Assembly (NCBI RefSeq): GCF_046719735.1
Contig: NZ_JAUTWQ010000020.1
Coordinates: 1 to 64,000, forward strand
Origin: Halobacillus_B rhizosphaerae
GTDB lineage: Bacteria; Bacillota; Bacilli; Bacillales; Halobacillaceae
Direction of reading: 5' to 3'
Length of the DNA: 64,000 nucleotides
Part shown: in pieces, positions 53,031-61,090 of the stretch
How the letters are laid out: each line of letters opens with the position of its first letter
How positions within the stretch are numbered: position 1 is the stretch's first letter
Made by a program: the position numbers and the translations under genes
The notes under the pieces: generated by a model
Told to the model about the DNA's origin: nothing
The model's database searches: none
The model's input: only the letters and a program-made list of their open reading frames with translations

Positions 53031-53234
53031 ATGCGTGTAAAATGTGTAATGTGTGATACGATTGAAAAAATAGACAGCTATTGTTTACAAGCCAAAAGGC
53101 TGAGAAATCGCAGGATTCACACATATATGTGTCAATCTTGCCATGATCGCATTGAAGTAAAAACAAAGGAACGTTTAGCTACCGGTAACTTTCGCTTTAA
53201 CCGGGAACGCAAAGAAGAAAAACATTTATCGTAA
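53031..53234 (+). CDS. ylaI: YlaI family zinc-ribbon protein (DUF2197)
   Basis: A 67-residue protein with two CxxC knuckles, VKCVMCDTIEKID and TYMCQSCHDRIEVK, the DUF2197 pattern, and a basic end. It probably binds zinc; the function is unknown. GAGGTGAG precedes the ATG. It lies between ylaJ and ylaH, as in B. subtilis. Confidence 0.9.
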   Translation: MRVKCVMCDTIEKIDSYCLQAKRLRNRRIHTYMCQSCHDRIEVKTKERLATGNFRFNRERKEEKHLS

Positions 53235-53277
53235 TAGATGAGTAAACAGATTAAGTCAATCATAATCTATACAGAGA

Positions 53278-53325
53278 AAAACGCTCGCAATCAGAATTAG
53301 AATTCTGATTGCGAGCGTTTTTTTG
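53278..53325. terminator. bidirectional terminator between ylaI and ylaH
   Basis: A perfect 18-bp inverted repeat with a 2-base loop (ACGCTCGCAATCAGAATT and its complement), followed by T7 on the plus strand and A-rich on the other side. Unusually long and perfect. Confidence 0.9.
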
Positions 53326-53403
53326 TTTTCACCCGAAGGGGATTATGTGGTCCCTCTTCTATTTAATTGTAGAAGATGTCAGTACTTATTTCCGCAGAGG
53401 CGT

Positions 53404-53781
53404 TTAATGCTCGCTTCTTTCTTTTCCCTGTCTTTCTTTATGAAGCCTTAATCGGTATCCTCCCATGACAATAGCAGCTGCGAAAAGGCTTTCCGGCAAA
53501 GGTAAGTTTAACCCTAACACTAGGGTAAGTATAAAGGTTCCAATTACCAGAACAGCATAGACGACTACGGTCTTTAACAGAGGAAGTTTGCGTGCAAAAC
53601 CTAATTTAAAAGTAATGGCGGCTAAGACAACCGTGGTTAAATATAGCAGTAAGAATGAACGAAAAAGCATGGCCACCTGGTGGTCATTGCTCAAGTCTAT
53701 TTCACTTCCCAGACCTTTAAAAAAGAAATCCGCAATTGGCCACAAATCAGATGGAACATGGATCGTTGCTAAATCCTTCAT
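53404..53781 (-). CDS. ylaH: YlaH-like membrane protein
   Basis: A 125-residue protein with an N-terminal soluble stretch (VPSDLWPIADFFFKGLGSE), three transmembrane helices (LLLYLTTVVLAAITFKLGFA, VVYAVLVIGTFILTLVLGL, ESLFAAAIVMGGYRLRL) and a charged tail. It matches YlaH; the function is unknown. In B. subtilis typA precedes it; typA is missing here. Confidence 0.85.
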   Translation of the reverse strand: MKDLATIHVPSDLWPIADFFFKGLGSEIDLSNDHQVAMLFRSFLLLYLTTVVLAAITFKLGFARKLPLLKTVVVYAVLVIGTFILTLVLGLNLPLPESLFAAAIVMGGYRLRLHKERQGKERSEH

Positions 53782-53925
53782 AATACGCCTCCTAAAACTT
53801 CAATCCTAGCTATTATGATACTAAAATTCCCAGCTCACCGCTACCCTGTTTAAGCAGAATTAAGTAATGCCAGTTTATTTCTTAGGATTATTCTATTATA
53901 ATGGGGTTGAATAGAGGTGAGCGAA

Positions 53926-54102
53926 ATGAAAAATTTCCAATGGGATATGGCTATCTTAGCTATAGTCGTTATCTTTTCTTTTACATCTGTAGGCTTTGCA
54001 ATTGGTCAGCAAATATTTTGGCTTGCCGCTCTTTTATTCTTTTTAGGATTTGCTCTTATGGGCGTTGGTTTAACAAAGAAAAGAAAACGCCAAAGTTCAT
54101 GA
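53926..54102 (+). CDS. ylaF: YlaF family small membrane protein (DUF5325)
   Basis: A 58-residue protein with two helices (DMAILAIVVIFSFTSVGFAI and FWLAALLFFLGFALMGVGLT) and a basic end KKRKRQSS. The ATG at 53926 follows GAGGTGAG by 4 bases; an in-frame GTG at 53917 is part of that site. Divergent from ylaH. The function is unknown. Confidence 0.85.
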   Translation: MKNFQWDMAILAIVVIFSFTSVGFAIGQQIFWLAALLFFLGFALMGVGLTKKRKRQSS

Positions 54103-54137
54103 ATAAAGAAACAGAGCCGAAAGAAATTTATTTTCCA

Positions 54138-54173
54138 AAAAACCCGAACCTTTGATTTTGGTTCGGGTTTTCT
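54138..54173 (+). terminator. terminator of ylaF
   Basis: Perfect 10-bp stem AACCCGAACC / GGTTCGGGTT followed by a T-run on the plus strand. Confidence 0.85.
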
Positions 54174-54264
54174 GTGTAAGGAGATAGATAAAGAAAGTCT
54201 CGATTACCTGGTAAGCTTTCTGCTTTTCCGTTGGCCCTGCCCGTTTAGGATCAGGGTTTTTCAA

Positions 54265-55074
54265 TTAATTCTTTAAAGTTACATAATCCTCTATTATTTG
54301 CTCATGTATATTTGATCTGCAGGCTAAAATCGTTGTTTTCTCCAGCATGTCCACTTCTCCGCCATCAGCTCGAGTTACAACTCCACCGACTTCTTTCAAG
54401 ATTATTATTCCCCCAGCAATATCCCATGGCATGAGTGTCATGGTTAAATAACCATCTAACAGTCCTTCTGCTACTAATGCAAACTCTAATGCCGCCGAAC
54501 CATACGACCTTGTGCTCCTAATTTCCTTCACCAGTTCCTGCATACCCTTGTGGTCTACATACGGATTTTCTGGTAACAGCCATGTAGTATTTAGCGCGAG
54601 AATAGATTGATGCAACGGTCTGGATTCATTTAGTAAAGGCAGCTTCTCATCGTTCTTATAGGCTCCCTCTCCTCTTATGGCCGTATATAACTGGCCTTCC
54701 ATCACATTGTAAATAAGACCAATCTCTCCAACTCCGTCATGATAAACTCCTACAGATATTGCAAAATTTCTTTTTTGATGAACAAAATTCATGGTTCCAT
54801 CAATAGGATCTACAATCCACACGGTACCTTTTAAGTCGTTTAGAACATCGCCAAATCCTTCTTCCCCGAATAAAAGATGTTCCGGATAAGTCTCCTTAAT
54901 TTTTTTAAGAAAGAACTGCTCTGTATTTTTATCCATTTCTGTTACTAAATCATTGGAGTTGGATTTGGTCTCTATAGAACCCGGATCATCGATTTTATTT
55001 TTTATTTCTTCGCCTGCTTCTAATACCCACGCTTTAGCTTGTTCAAATAAATCCTGTCTAAATTGTTTATTCAT
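54265..55074 (-). CDS. suhB: inositol monophosphatase family protein (YktC)
   Basis: A 269-residue Mg-dependent sugar-phosphate phosphatase. Metal ligands lie in LLFGEEGFGD, WIVDPIDGTMNFVHQ and MPWDIAGGIIILKEVGG. It corresponds to B. subtilis YktC, which hydrolyses inositol phosphate in vitro; the cellular substrate may be another sugar phosphate or NADP. AAGGAGT precedes the ATG. Confidence 0.93.
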   Translation of the reverse strand: MNKQFRQDLFEQAKAWVLEAGEEIKNKIDDPGSIETKSNSNDLVTEMDKNTEQFFLKKIKETYPEHLLFGEEGFGDVLNDLKGTVWIVDPIDGTMNFVHQKRNFAISVGVYHDGVGEIGLIYNVMEGQLYTAIRGEGAYKNDEKLPLLNESRPLHQSILALNTTWLLPENPYVDHKGMQELVKEIRSTRSYGSAALEFALVAEGLLDGYLTMTLMPWDIAGGIIILKEVGGVVTRADGGEVDMLEKTTILACRSNIHEQIIEDYVTLKN

Positions 55075-55149
55075 TCGTCCGGACTCCTTTTTGTAAATTC
55101 ATGTAATATCGTAACAAATTGTATGTCTGCTTGCATCTATATAAAATCA

Positions 55150-55180
55150 AAAAAAAAGAGCAACCTTATTGTTGCTCCTA
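55150..55180 (-). terminator. terminator of the ykzI-like gene
   Basis: Stem AGCAAC / GTTGCT (6 bp) followed by T8 on the minus strand, next to the stop codon. Confidence 0.8.
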
Positions 55181-55183
55181 TTC

Positions 55184-55378
55184 TTAAGACCATTCAATCA
55201 ACTGTTTACGAAGTTCCGAAAGTCTCTTTTTACTCGCATCCATCTGCTCCATGTCTCCTGCTTTCATTGCGTCATGCAATGTAACCAATTCGTAATCAAT
55301 CTCCATACGGATTACTGGGAGCTTTTCTTCAGCTTCTCGTTTTCGCAGCGCTTCCATGACATGTTTCATCGTTGCCAT
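55184..55378 (-). CDS. small helical protein, YkzI-like
   Basis: A 64-residue acidic/basic helical protein: KHVMEALRKREAEEKLPVIR, MEIDYELVTLHDAMKAGDME, KKRLSELRKQLIEWS. Its place between the IMPase and yktB fits ykzI of B. subtilis, but I name it only by position. Start choice is open: ATG 55378 is 2 bases from GGGAGG, ATG 55369 is 11 bases from it. Confidence 0.7.
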   Translation of the reverse strand: MATMKHVMEALRKREAEEKLPVIRMEIDYELVTLHDAMKAGDMEQMDASKKRLSELRKQLIEWS

Positions 55379-55549
55379 AACCTCCCTTAACAAATCCTTA
55401 CTTATATATATGTGCCAAGAGCTTAAGAAGTTTCGATTAGATTACTTATATGTAACCCATTTTCTTCTATTTCAAACTATCGGGACACAATGCTTAAGGA
55501 TAAAAACAAATTATGCTACTATTTCAATTAGATTAAAGGAGTTGAGAAG

Positions 55550-56191
55550 ATGTCTGAATTTCAAGGTTTTTCAAAACAGGATTTTGAAGTCTTTACGATT
55601 CCGGGTTTAGAAAACCGGATGACGGCTTTAAGGGAACAAATTTCACCTAAACTGGAAGCAATCGCTGAAGACCTCGCCCCTGACCTTACTATTTTAACAG
55701 GCGATGAAATGCATGTTCATGTAGCAAAGCATGCACGACGTAGTAAAAACCCTCCCAACGATACTTGGGCAGCTATTGCAGCTAATAAACGAGGGTATAA
55801 AAAACTCCCTCATTTTCAGGTTGGGCTCTGGGAAACCCACGTGTTTATTTGGTTTGCTGTCATTTATGAGAATCCTTTAAAGGAACAATTCGGTAACAAT
55901 TTGCTTCATCAAAAGGAAGAAATACGCTCGCTTATTCCTGAAGACTTCGAATGGTCGCTTGATCACACAAAACCTGAAACAATCGCAGACTCGCGAGTAG
56001 ATGAAGATAAATTCATTCACATGGCAGAGCGGCTTAAAACAGTAAAAAAAGCAGAGTTACTTTGCGGCAGGCGTTTAGAGCGAGAAGATGAGCGTTTGCG
56101 TGACCCTGAATCATTTTTACAATTATGCAGAAACACTTTTGAAACACTGATCCCGCTTTATCGGTTGACGAATGAAAATAAAGCACGTTAA
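55550..56191 (+). CDS. yktB: DUF1054/UPF0637 family protein YktB
   Basis: A 213-residue soluble protein with the DUF1054 pattern: GFSKQDFEVFTIPGLENRM, HVHVAKHARRSKNPPNDTWA, FQVGLWETHVFIWFAVIYE and EDFEWSLDHTKPE. The function is unknown. AAAGGAG precedes the ATG. It is convergent with yktA across a shared terminator. Confidence 0.92.
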   Translation: MSEFQGFSKQDFEVFTIPGLENRMTALREQISPKLEAIAEDLAPDLTILTGDEMHVHVAKHARRSKNPPNDTWAAIAANKRGYKKLPHFQVGLWETHVFIWFAVIYENPLKEQFGNNLLHQKEEIRSLIPEDFEWSLDHTKPETIADSRVDEDKFIHMAERLKTVKKAELLCGRRLEREDERLRDPESFLQLCRNTFETLIPLYRLTNENKAR

Positions 56192-56329
56192 TTTCTAATC
56201 CCAATCATTTGCACTTATTGCAAAAGAGACAGGATGTAAGGAAACGCGCCAATAAATACGAACTATTTAAAGAGTACAGTGGATAATCCTAAATGGCCGC
56301 TTCGAAAATATTCTAACCCTATTGGAAAC

Positions 56330-56372
56330 AAAAAAACCGAACGAGGTTCACTTTCCCCTCGTTCGGTTTTAA
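56330..56372. terminator. bidirectional terminator between yktB and yktA
   Basis: Perfect 12-bp stem AAACCGAACGAG / CTCGTTCGGTTT flanked by A- and T-runs, between the convergent yktB and yktA genes. Confidence 0.9.
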
Positions 56373-56429
56373 TATTGTCTAAAAAGACTTTTGCCTGAGT
56401 TTCCTCTACATAGGAAGAAGATATGTGCT

Positions 56430-56705
56430 TCAGCGCATTTTAATTTTTTCTCCCGCTTTACTATTCTTTGCTTTTTTCACTGCTTGATAACACGAATAGC
56501 CCGATTCCTTTTCGAACTGGCTGCACAGCTGTTTTTCTTCACTTTTAGAAGGAACGATCTGTTTAAACCTCTTATATGCCAGCATTATATCTTCTTGCTT
56601 CACTTGATTTTCATACGACTGCTCCACAAGTGAATAGAAATTTACTACATCTATAATTTCCTCTTTAGACCAAAATTGTTCATCAATCGGATAACGATAA
56701 CTCAT
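56430..56705 (-). CDS. yktA: UPF0223 family protein YktA
   Basis: A 91-residue helical protein: YRYPIDEQFWSKEEIIDVVN, YENQVKQEDIMLAYKRFKQI, VPSKSEEKQLCSQFEKESGY. This is the UPF0223 pattern. The function is unknown. It begins 12 bases after the nitronate monooxygenase stop and probably shares its transcript. Confidence 0.92.
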   Translation of the reverse strand: MSYRYPIDEQFWSKEEIIDVVNFYSLVEQSYENQVKQEDIMLAYKRFKQIVPSKSEEKQLCSQFEKESGYSCYQAVKKAKNSKAGEKIKMR

Positions 56706-56717
56706 TATTTCACACCT

Positions 56718-57674
56718 TTATGCCCAAGTTTTTCTGATTTGCTCGGAATCTCGGATGATCCGCTCAAATAATTCTTTCACTGAAGGTACATCATGGATTC
56801 GTCCGGCAATTTGGCCTGCCCATGCAAAGCCTTCATCTATTAATCCGTCGTAAATATATTTCTGATTCGCTTCACCGCTAATATACGATTTTAAAGCGTC
56901 ATATCCTGGCTGAGATTCTTCTAATTTCAAGATTTTATCCGTCCAGCTATTAGTCAAAGCTCGAGCAGGTGCGAGCAATGATTTTTTTATAACTGAAGTA
57001 GAACGCTCATCAGCTTCCACAAGTGCCTGTTTATAAGCATCATGAGCATGCACACATTCTTTTGTAGCTATAAAACGAGTCCCCATTTCTATTCCCTCAG
57101 CTCCTAAGGCTAAAGCTGCCATTAGCCCTTTGCCATCTCCGATCCCGCCAGAGGCAATGACAGGTATAGTTACAGCTTCTGCAACCTGTGGTGTTAGTAT
57201 GAAGGTTCCAATCCCGTCTCTTCCAATATGGCCTCCCCCTTCATGACCTACCACCATAACTGCGTCGGCACCAAGCTCTTCAGCTTTCTCTGCCTGTCGT
57301 TTAGCAGCCACCAATACTAACGTTTTTATTCCTGTTCCTTCTACAAGGTCCAGCACAGGGGCAGGGTTTCCGCCAGTAATAGAAATTACGGATACCTGCT
57401 CTTCTATCGCTGTTTCTACCATGTCTTTAAAGGGTCTTCCATGCTGTCCTATAGCGAAATTCACTCCAAACGGCTGGTCAGTTAGAGTTTTCATTCGTTT
57501 AATTTCATTTCTTAACTCCTCAGGACTTCCCATGCTCATAGCGGTAATCTGCCCCAGTCCACCTGCATTGGAAACCGCTGAAGCCAAATCTGCATAGGCC
57601 AGATGGGCAAGCCCACCTTGAATAATCGGATATGTAATATTCAATAATTTTGTTACACGTGTGTTCCAGTCCAT
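56718..57674 (-). CDS. nitronate monooxygenase family flavoprotein
   Basis: An FMN-binding TIM-barrel protein of the nitronate monooxygenase/FabK superfamily, about 318 residues: TYPIIQGGLAHLAYADLASA, VNFAIGQHGRPF, VVGHEGGGHIGRDGIGTF (catalytic His region), VIASGGIGDGKGLMAALALG and GIEMGTRFIATKEC (phosphate loop). It may oxidise propionate 3-nitronate or serve as an enoyl-ACP reductase; the sequence alone does not decide. ATG 57674 has AAAGGAGG at 6 bases. Confidence 0.88.
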   Translation of the reverse strand: MDWNTRVTKLLNITYPIIQGGLAHLAYADLASAVSNAGGLGQITAMSMGSPEELRNEIKRMKTLTDQPFGVNFAIGQHGRPFKDMVETAIEEQVSVISITGGNPAPVLDLVEGTGIKTLVLVAAKRQAEKAEELGADAVMVVGHEGGGHIGRDGIGTFILTPQVAEAVTIPVIASGGIGDGKGLMAALALGAEGIEMGTRFIATKECVHAHDAYKQALVEADERSTSVIKKSLLAPARALTNSWTDKILKLEESQPGYDALKSYISGEANQKYIYDGLIDEGFAWAGQIAGRIHDVPSVKELFERIIRDSEQIRKTWA

Positions 57675-57804
57675 CTCGATACCTCCTTTCATTTATTTTA
57701 TCATGATCGTTTTACTATTTCAGAATGGAATTAATATCTGGCTATGTTATGATGACTTTGCTATAATTCTAATGTTTTTAAAGATTGTAAAGAGGTGCCT
57801 GTAA

Positions 57805-59274
57805 ATGAATCAAAATGAAACGCCCCTGTTCACAGGGCTTAAAAATCACGCAAACAAGCAGCCAGTACAATTTCATATCCCCGGTCATAAGGGCGGGAAG
57901 GGTATGGACGATGAATTTAGAGAGTTCATAGGTAACAACGCCCTTTCTATTGACCTTATTAACATAGAACCATTAGATGATCTCCATCATCCTAATGGAA
58001 TGATAAAACAGGCCCAGGATTTAGCCGCAGAAGCTTTTGGAGCTGATTATACATTCTTTTCGATCCAAGGGACTTCCGGTGCCATCATGACTATGATTAT
58101 GAGTGTGTGTCATCCGGGCGATAAAATCATAGTTCCCCGTAATGTCCATAAATCTATCACGACGGCAATTATTTTTTCAGGAGCAACTCCAGTTTTTATC
58201 CATCCAGAGCTTGATAAAACTCTGGGTATTTCACATGGAATTACACCTCATGCAGTAGAGAAAGCCTGCGAGGCGCATCCAGATGCTAAAGCTGTGCTTG
58301 TTATAAACCCCACATATTTCGGAATTAGTGCGGACTTAAAGAAAATTGTCGATATCGCTCATTCACACGATATTCCAGTGCTCGTGGATGAAGCACATGG
58401 GGTGCATATTCACTTTCACGACCAGCTTCCTCTATCTGCCATGCAGGCAGGGGCGGATTTAGCTGCAACTAGTGTTCATAAACTTGGCGGCTCTTTAACC
58501 CAGAGCTCCGTCCTAAACTTAAAAGAAGGGCTGGTATCCCACGAACGCGTCCAGACCATTTTGTCTATGCTCACAACCACTTCAACTTCTTATATTCTTT
58601 TAGCTTCACTTGATGCGGCGAGACGTAATCTGGCGGTCAATGGAGAGAAGTTAATGGACGCTGCTTTGAAACTTGCTGATTATGCGAGACAGGAAGTGAA
58701 TAATATTCCACAGCTCTATGCCCCAGGAGAAGAACTCCTCGGCACTGATGCCACCTATGGCTATGACTCAACGAAGCTGATCATTTCAGTCAAACGATTA
58801 GGCATTACTGGTTATGATGCAGAAGTATGGCTGAGGGAGAATTATTCAATTGAGGTGGAGCTGTCTGACTTATATAACATTCTGTGCATCATTACCCCTG
58901 GAGATGACATGGAGAACATCACCACCCTTTTGAATGCTCTCAGGGTTCTTGCTGACAGCCACCCTTCACTTGAGGAAACAAAGACGGTGGAAGTAAAGGT
59001 TCCTGAAATCCCATTGCTGTCCTTGTCACCAAGAGAAGCCTTCTACTCCTCCACTGAGGTGCTGCCTTTACGAGAAGCAGCTGGAAGAATAAGTGCTGAG
59101 TTTGTGATGGTATATCCACCGGGAATTCCTATCTTTATTCCTGGTGAGATTATTACCGAGGAAAACATAAGCTATATCCATGATAATATGGAAGCTGGTC
59201 TGCCCGTACAAGGGCCAGAAGATGATACATTAGAAACCATCCATGTGATCAAGGAGCACCGTGCCTTTAAATAA
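57805..59274 (+). CDS. speA: arginine decarboxylase SpeA (Orn/Lys/Arg decarboxylase family)
   Basis: PLP-dependent biosynthetic arginine decarboxylase that makes agmatine for polyamines. It is nearly collinear with B. subtilis SpeA over its 489 residues: LFTGLKNHANKQPVQFHIPG, IQGTSGAIMTMIMSV, VLVDEAHGVHIHFH, the PLP-binding Lys in TSVHKLGGSLTQSSVL, and VYPPGIPIFIPGEIITEE near the end. GAGGTG precedes the ATG. The speB-like agmatinase is not in this window. SR1 follows on the other strand, as in B. subtilis. Confidence 0.95.
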   Translation: MNQNETPLFTGLKNHANKQPVQFHIPGHKGGKGMDDEFREFIGNNALSIDLINIEPLDDLHHPNGMIKQAQDLAAEAFGADYTFFSIQGTSGAIMTMIMSVCHPGDKIIVPRNVHKSITTAIIFSGATPVFIHPELDKTLGISHGITPHAVEKACEAHPDAKAVLVINPTYFGISADLKKIVDIAHSHDIPVLVDEAHGVHIHFHDQLPLSAMQAGADLAATSVHKLGGSLTQSSVLNLKEGLVSHERVQTILSMLTTTSTSYILLASLDAARRNLAVNGEKLMDAALKLADYARQEVNNIPQLYAPGEELLGTDATYGYDSTKLIISVKRLGITGYDAEVWLRENYSIEVELSDLYNILCIITPGDDMENITTLLNALRVLADSHPSLEETKTVEVKVPEIPLLSLSPREAFYSSTEVLPLREAAGRISAEFVMVYPPGIPIFIPGEIITEENISYIHDNMEAGLPVQGPEDDTLETIHVIKEHRAFK

Positions 59275-59307
59275 TATCAGAACAAAAGCGGAATCACCTT
59301 GAAATAC

Positions 59308-59361
59308 CCAGTTCGGGTAAAAAACGATCGCCGGAGCAGATCGTTTTTTCACCCGAGCTGG
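59308..59361 (+). terminator. long hairpin terminator of speA
   Basis: CCAGTTCGGGT + AAAAAACGATC pairs with GATCGTTTTTT + CACCCGAGCTGG across a 9-base loop: about 22 pairs with one bulged C and one G-T pair. The inner GATC stem followed by T6 can act as the terminator; the outer arms extend it. Confidence 0.7.
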
Positions 59362-59453
59362 CGATTGACTTATGACCTTTAGTAGCATGTTCAAGTAGTG
59401 CAAACCGCAATAAAGTATCTACGCCAAAATCAATTGATCCTTTCCCAGACCAC

Positions 59454-59481
59454 AAGAAAAGCCGCTCATTTGAGCGGCTTT
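59454..59481 (-). terminator. terminator of SR1
   Basis: Perfect 10-bp stem AAGCCGCTCA / TGAGCGGCTT with a 2-base loop, followed by TTTTCTT on the minus strand. Confidence 0.9.
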
Positions 59482-59490
59482 CACTTTAAT

Positions 59491-59604
59491 TTAAACTTTT
59501 TTCGTATCATGACAAGAAGGACAGGTGCTGTAAAGAGTAGCTACTTTTTCATCTTCATAATGCTCAATCACTTTTTGACAATCCTGACAAACGATGGTAC
59601 CCAT
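59491..59604 (-). CDS. sr1p: SR1P, GapA-binding peptide encoded by SR1
   Basis: A 37-residue peptide beginning MGTIVCQDCQKVIEHYEDEK and continuing VATLYSTCPSCHDTKKV. Its first 20 residues closely follow B. subtilis SR1P (MGTIVCQDCNEAI...), which binds glyceraldehyde-3-phosphate dehydrogenase GapA and promotes its interaction with RNase J1. Two CxxC pairs (CQDC and CPSC) could bind zinc; the second pair differs from the B. subtilis C-terminus as I remember it. The ribosome site AAGGAG lies 10 bases before the ATG. Confidence 0.9.
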   Translation of the reverse strand: MGTIVCQDCQKVIEHYEDEKVATLYSTCPSCHDTKKV

Positions 59605-59624
59605 TAACATCCCACTCCTTATTT

Positions 59625-59639
59625 TGTAATCGCTTTCAA
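59625..59639. promoter_or_regulatory. cre (CcpA site) at the SR1 start
   Basis: The minus strand TTGAAAGCGATTACA fits the cre consensus WTGNAANCGNWNNCW at every defined position. It covers about +4 to +18 of the SR1 transcript, where bound CcpA would block elongation or initiation. Confidence 0.7.
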
Positions 59640-59648
59640 TATAACCCT

Positions 59649-59695
59649 ATTTTAATATGGCACATTGTAAAAATCAAGCCCAAAAGTATAACATT
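59649..59695 (-). promoter_or_regulatory. SR1 promoter with two CcpN-type boxes
   Basis: The -35 TTGATT (59672-59677) and -10 TAAAAT (59649-59654) are 17 bases apart. The spacer contains TGTGCCATATT (59654-59664), a full match to the CcpN consensus TRTGHYATAYW as I recall it. Eight bases upstream of the -35 lies AATGTTATACT (59685-59695), a ten-of-eleven match. This two-box layout mirrors the B. subtilis sr1 promoter, which CcpN represses under glycolytic conditions. Confidence 0.75.
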
Positions 59696-59821
59696 TTTAT
59701 AAATGTGACACACTTATAAGTTACACCCTTAATAAAGCATATGAAAACCCTTTAAAATTAAGTATCAAAAAGAACTGAAGCAACACGATAGCACCAATTA
59801 ACATCATTCATGGAGGATTCA

Positions 59822-59923
59822 ATGGAGAGTCAGGGGCACTGCCACCTTATGCAGAATCAATCTTTCCCTTCAACAAGAAGTTGTACAATGAAAACGAAAT
59901 ATCGAGAGGGCGCTGTTCATTGA
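59822..59923 (+). CDS. possible small open reading frame
   Basis: ATG at 59822 is 5 bases after a perfect GGAGG and opens a 33-codon frame starting MESQGHCHLMQNQSF and ending KTKYREGAVH. A hairpin follows at 59938. No homologue is known to me, the composition is unremarkable, and no clear promoter stands before it. It may be chance. Confidence 0.2.
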   Translation: MESQGHCHLMQNQSFPSTRSCTMKTKYREGAVH

Positions 59924-59933
59924 TCGCTAAACA

Positions 59934-59972
59934 CAAAAAAACCCGAACCAATTACCAATGGTTCGAGTTTTG
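59934..59972. terminator. terminator of the polysaccharide deacetylase gene
   Basis: Stem AAACTCGAACCATT / AATGGTTCGGGTTT type (one mismatch) with T7 on the minus strand, about 70 bases past the stop codon. Confidence 0.8.
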
Positions 59973-60040
59973 CGGTGTATATAATTCTGTTGTACCTGCC
60001 TTTTTCAATTCTATTAAATCCATTTGACAGCTTTTTGGGC

Positions 60041-60946
60041 TTAATCAGTGTTGGCTGGTGTTTTGATTAGGGCAGGGTCTAGTAATTCATAGCCTTTATC
60101 CCGCAAACCATTTACAATACGCGGTAAAGCTTTCGCCGTCCACTCTCTGTCATGCATAAGTAAATTGGATCCATTAGCTAATAATGGCGTATTCACCATA
60201 ATGTCAGCAATTTTATCAGCATCCATATATTCCTTATTCCAATCATACCCATAGGTCCAATTCATGACCAGCATTTTTTCATTGGCCGCCAGCTGTCGTG
60301 AATAATCCGTATTTTGTCCAAATGGTGCCCGGAAAAATTGCGGACGTTCCCCAATAATCTTTTCAATTTTATCATTTAATCCAACAATTTCCTTCTTCTG
60401 TTCTTCTTTGGATAAGTCAGGCAGCGAAGCGTGTGTTTCTGTGTGATTTCCAATCATGAAGCCCAAGTCATGAATCTTCTTCAGTTTCTCTTTTCCTTCA
60501 GGCGAATTTAAAAAATGCCCATTCACAAAAAAGATCGCAGGTGCATTCATTTTTTTTAGGGTTTGAGCCATCTTCACCGCATGTTCGTCGGGAGAATCAT
60601 CAAATGTCAGCAAAGCTACCTTTGGATTAGCATCTTTAATTGGCTTAAAGAACCAGTTTTCATTAATTTGATATTCAGGTGTCTGCGCAGAAGCTTGTTC
60701 GTCTTCCTTGTTAGAGGTGCTATCTTTTTCCTCGTCTTTATTTTTTTCTGTCTCTGAAGGATTCCCACTGTCCTGATCTGATTCTCCTGCTTCCTTTTCC
60801 TCTTGGTTATCATCAGAACTTGAGGCTACTTTCGTATCTTGTCCATCATTTGTTTTACTCTCGTTATCTTCCTGTCCGTTCGAACCTGAACAGGCACTTA
60901 GAACTAGTAAAACTACAAGCCCGCAAAGGCCGAGCCATTTCTTCAT
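60041..60946 (-). CDS. polysaccharide deacetylase family lipoprotein
   Basis: A 301-residue exported lipoprotein: signal MKKWLGLCGLVVLLVLSAC (lipobox LSAC), an acidic Ser/Asp/Glu/Asn linker of about 75 residues, then the NodB domain. Catalytic motifs are TFDDSPDEHA (the usual TFDDGP has Gly for Ser), GNHTETHASL (metal His pair), FFRAPFGQN and LLMHDRE. It probably removes acetyl groups from peptidoglycan or other surface glycans. ATG 60946 follows AAGGGGGAAG; a TTG one codon earlier is also in frame. Confidence 0.9.
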   Translation of the reverse strand: MKKWLGLCGLVVLLVLSACSGSNGQEDNESKTNDGQDTKVASSSDDNQEEKEAGESDQDSGNPSETEKNKDEEKDSTSNKEDEQASAQTPEYQINENWFFKPIKDANPKVALLTFDDSPDEHAVKMAQTLKKMNAPAIFFVNGHFLNSPEGKEKLKKIHDLGFMIGNHTETHASLPDLSKEEQKKEIVGLNDKIEKIIGERPQFFRAPFGQNTDYSRQLAANEKMLVMNWTYGYDWNKEYMDADKIADIMVNTPLLANGSNLLMHDREWTAKALPRIVNGLRDKGYELLDPALIKTPANTD

Positions 60947-61090
60947 CAATCTTCCCCCTTATTTGCTATGAATTTCCACATCCTCTATTATAAATACAAA
61001 TGGATAACAATTTCACTATCGTTTTAACAAAATTTATTATATAATATGAAATTGTGACTTATTCACTATTTTCTAATTAAGGTGATTACT

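Larger units (their letters stand above)
59452..59642 (-). ncRNA. sr1: SR1 dual-function small RNA
   Basis: About 190 bases from the inferred start (about 59642) to a terminator. It contains the SR1P frame, sits directly downstream of speA on the opposite strand as in B. subtilis, and its length is close to the 205-base B. subtilis SR1. In B. subtilis SR1 blocks ahrC mRNA translation by base pairing and encodes SR1P. I infer the same class from the peptide, location and promoter; pairing with ahrC cannot be checked here. Confidence 0.8.
59696..60040. other. intergenic region between SR1 and the deacetylase gene
   Basis: AT-rich DNA with no conserved gene. It contains a possible 33-codon plus-strand frame (59822-59923) and the terminator hairpin near 59940 that serves the deacetylase gene. 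Confidence 0.6.

Noticed and set aside
54234..54262. CCCTG ... CAGGG hairpin with T5 after the ylaF terminator
   Set aside because: Only a five-pair stem; the stronger hairpin at 54138 already ends ylaF, and the orientation is wrong for the IMPase gene.
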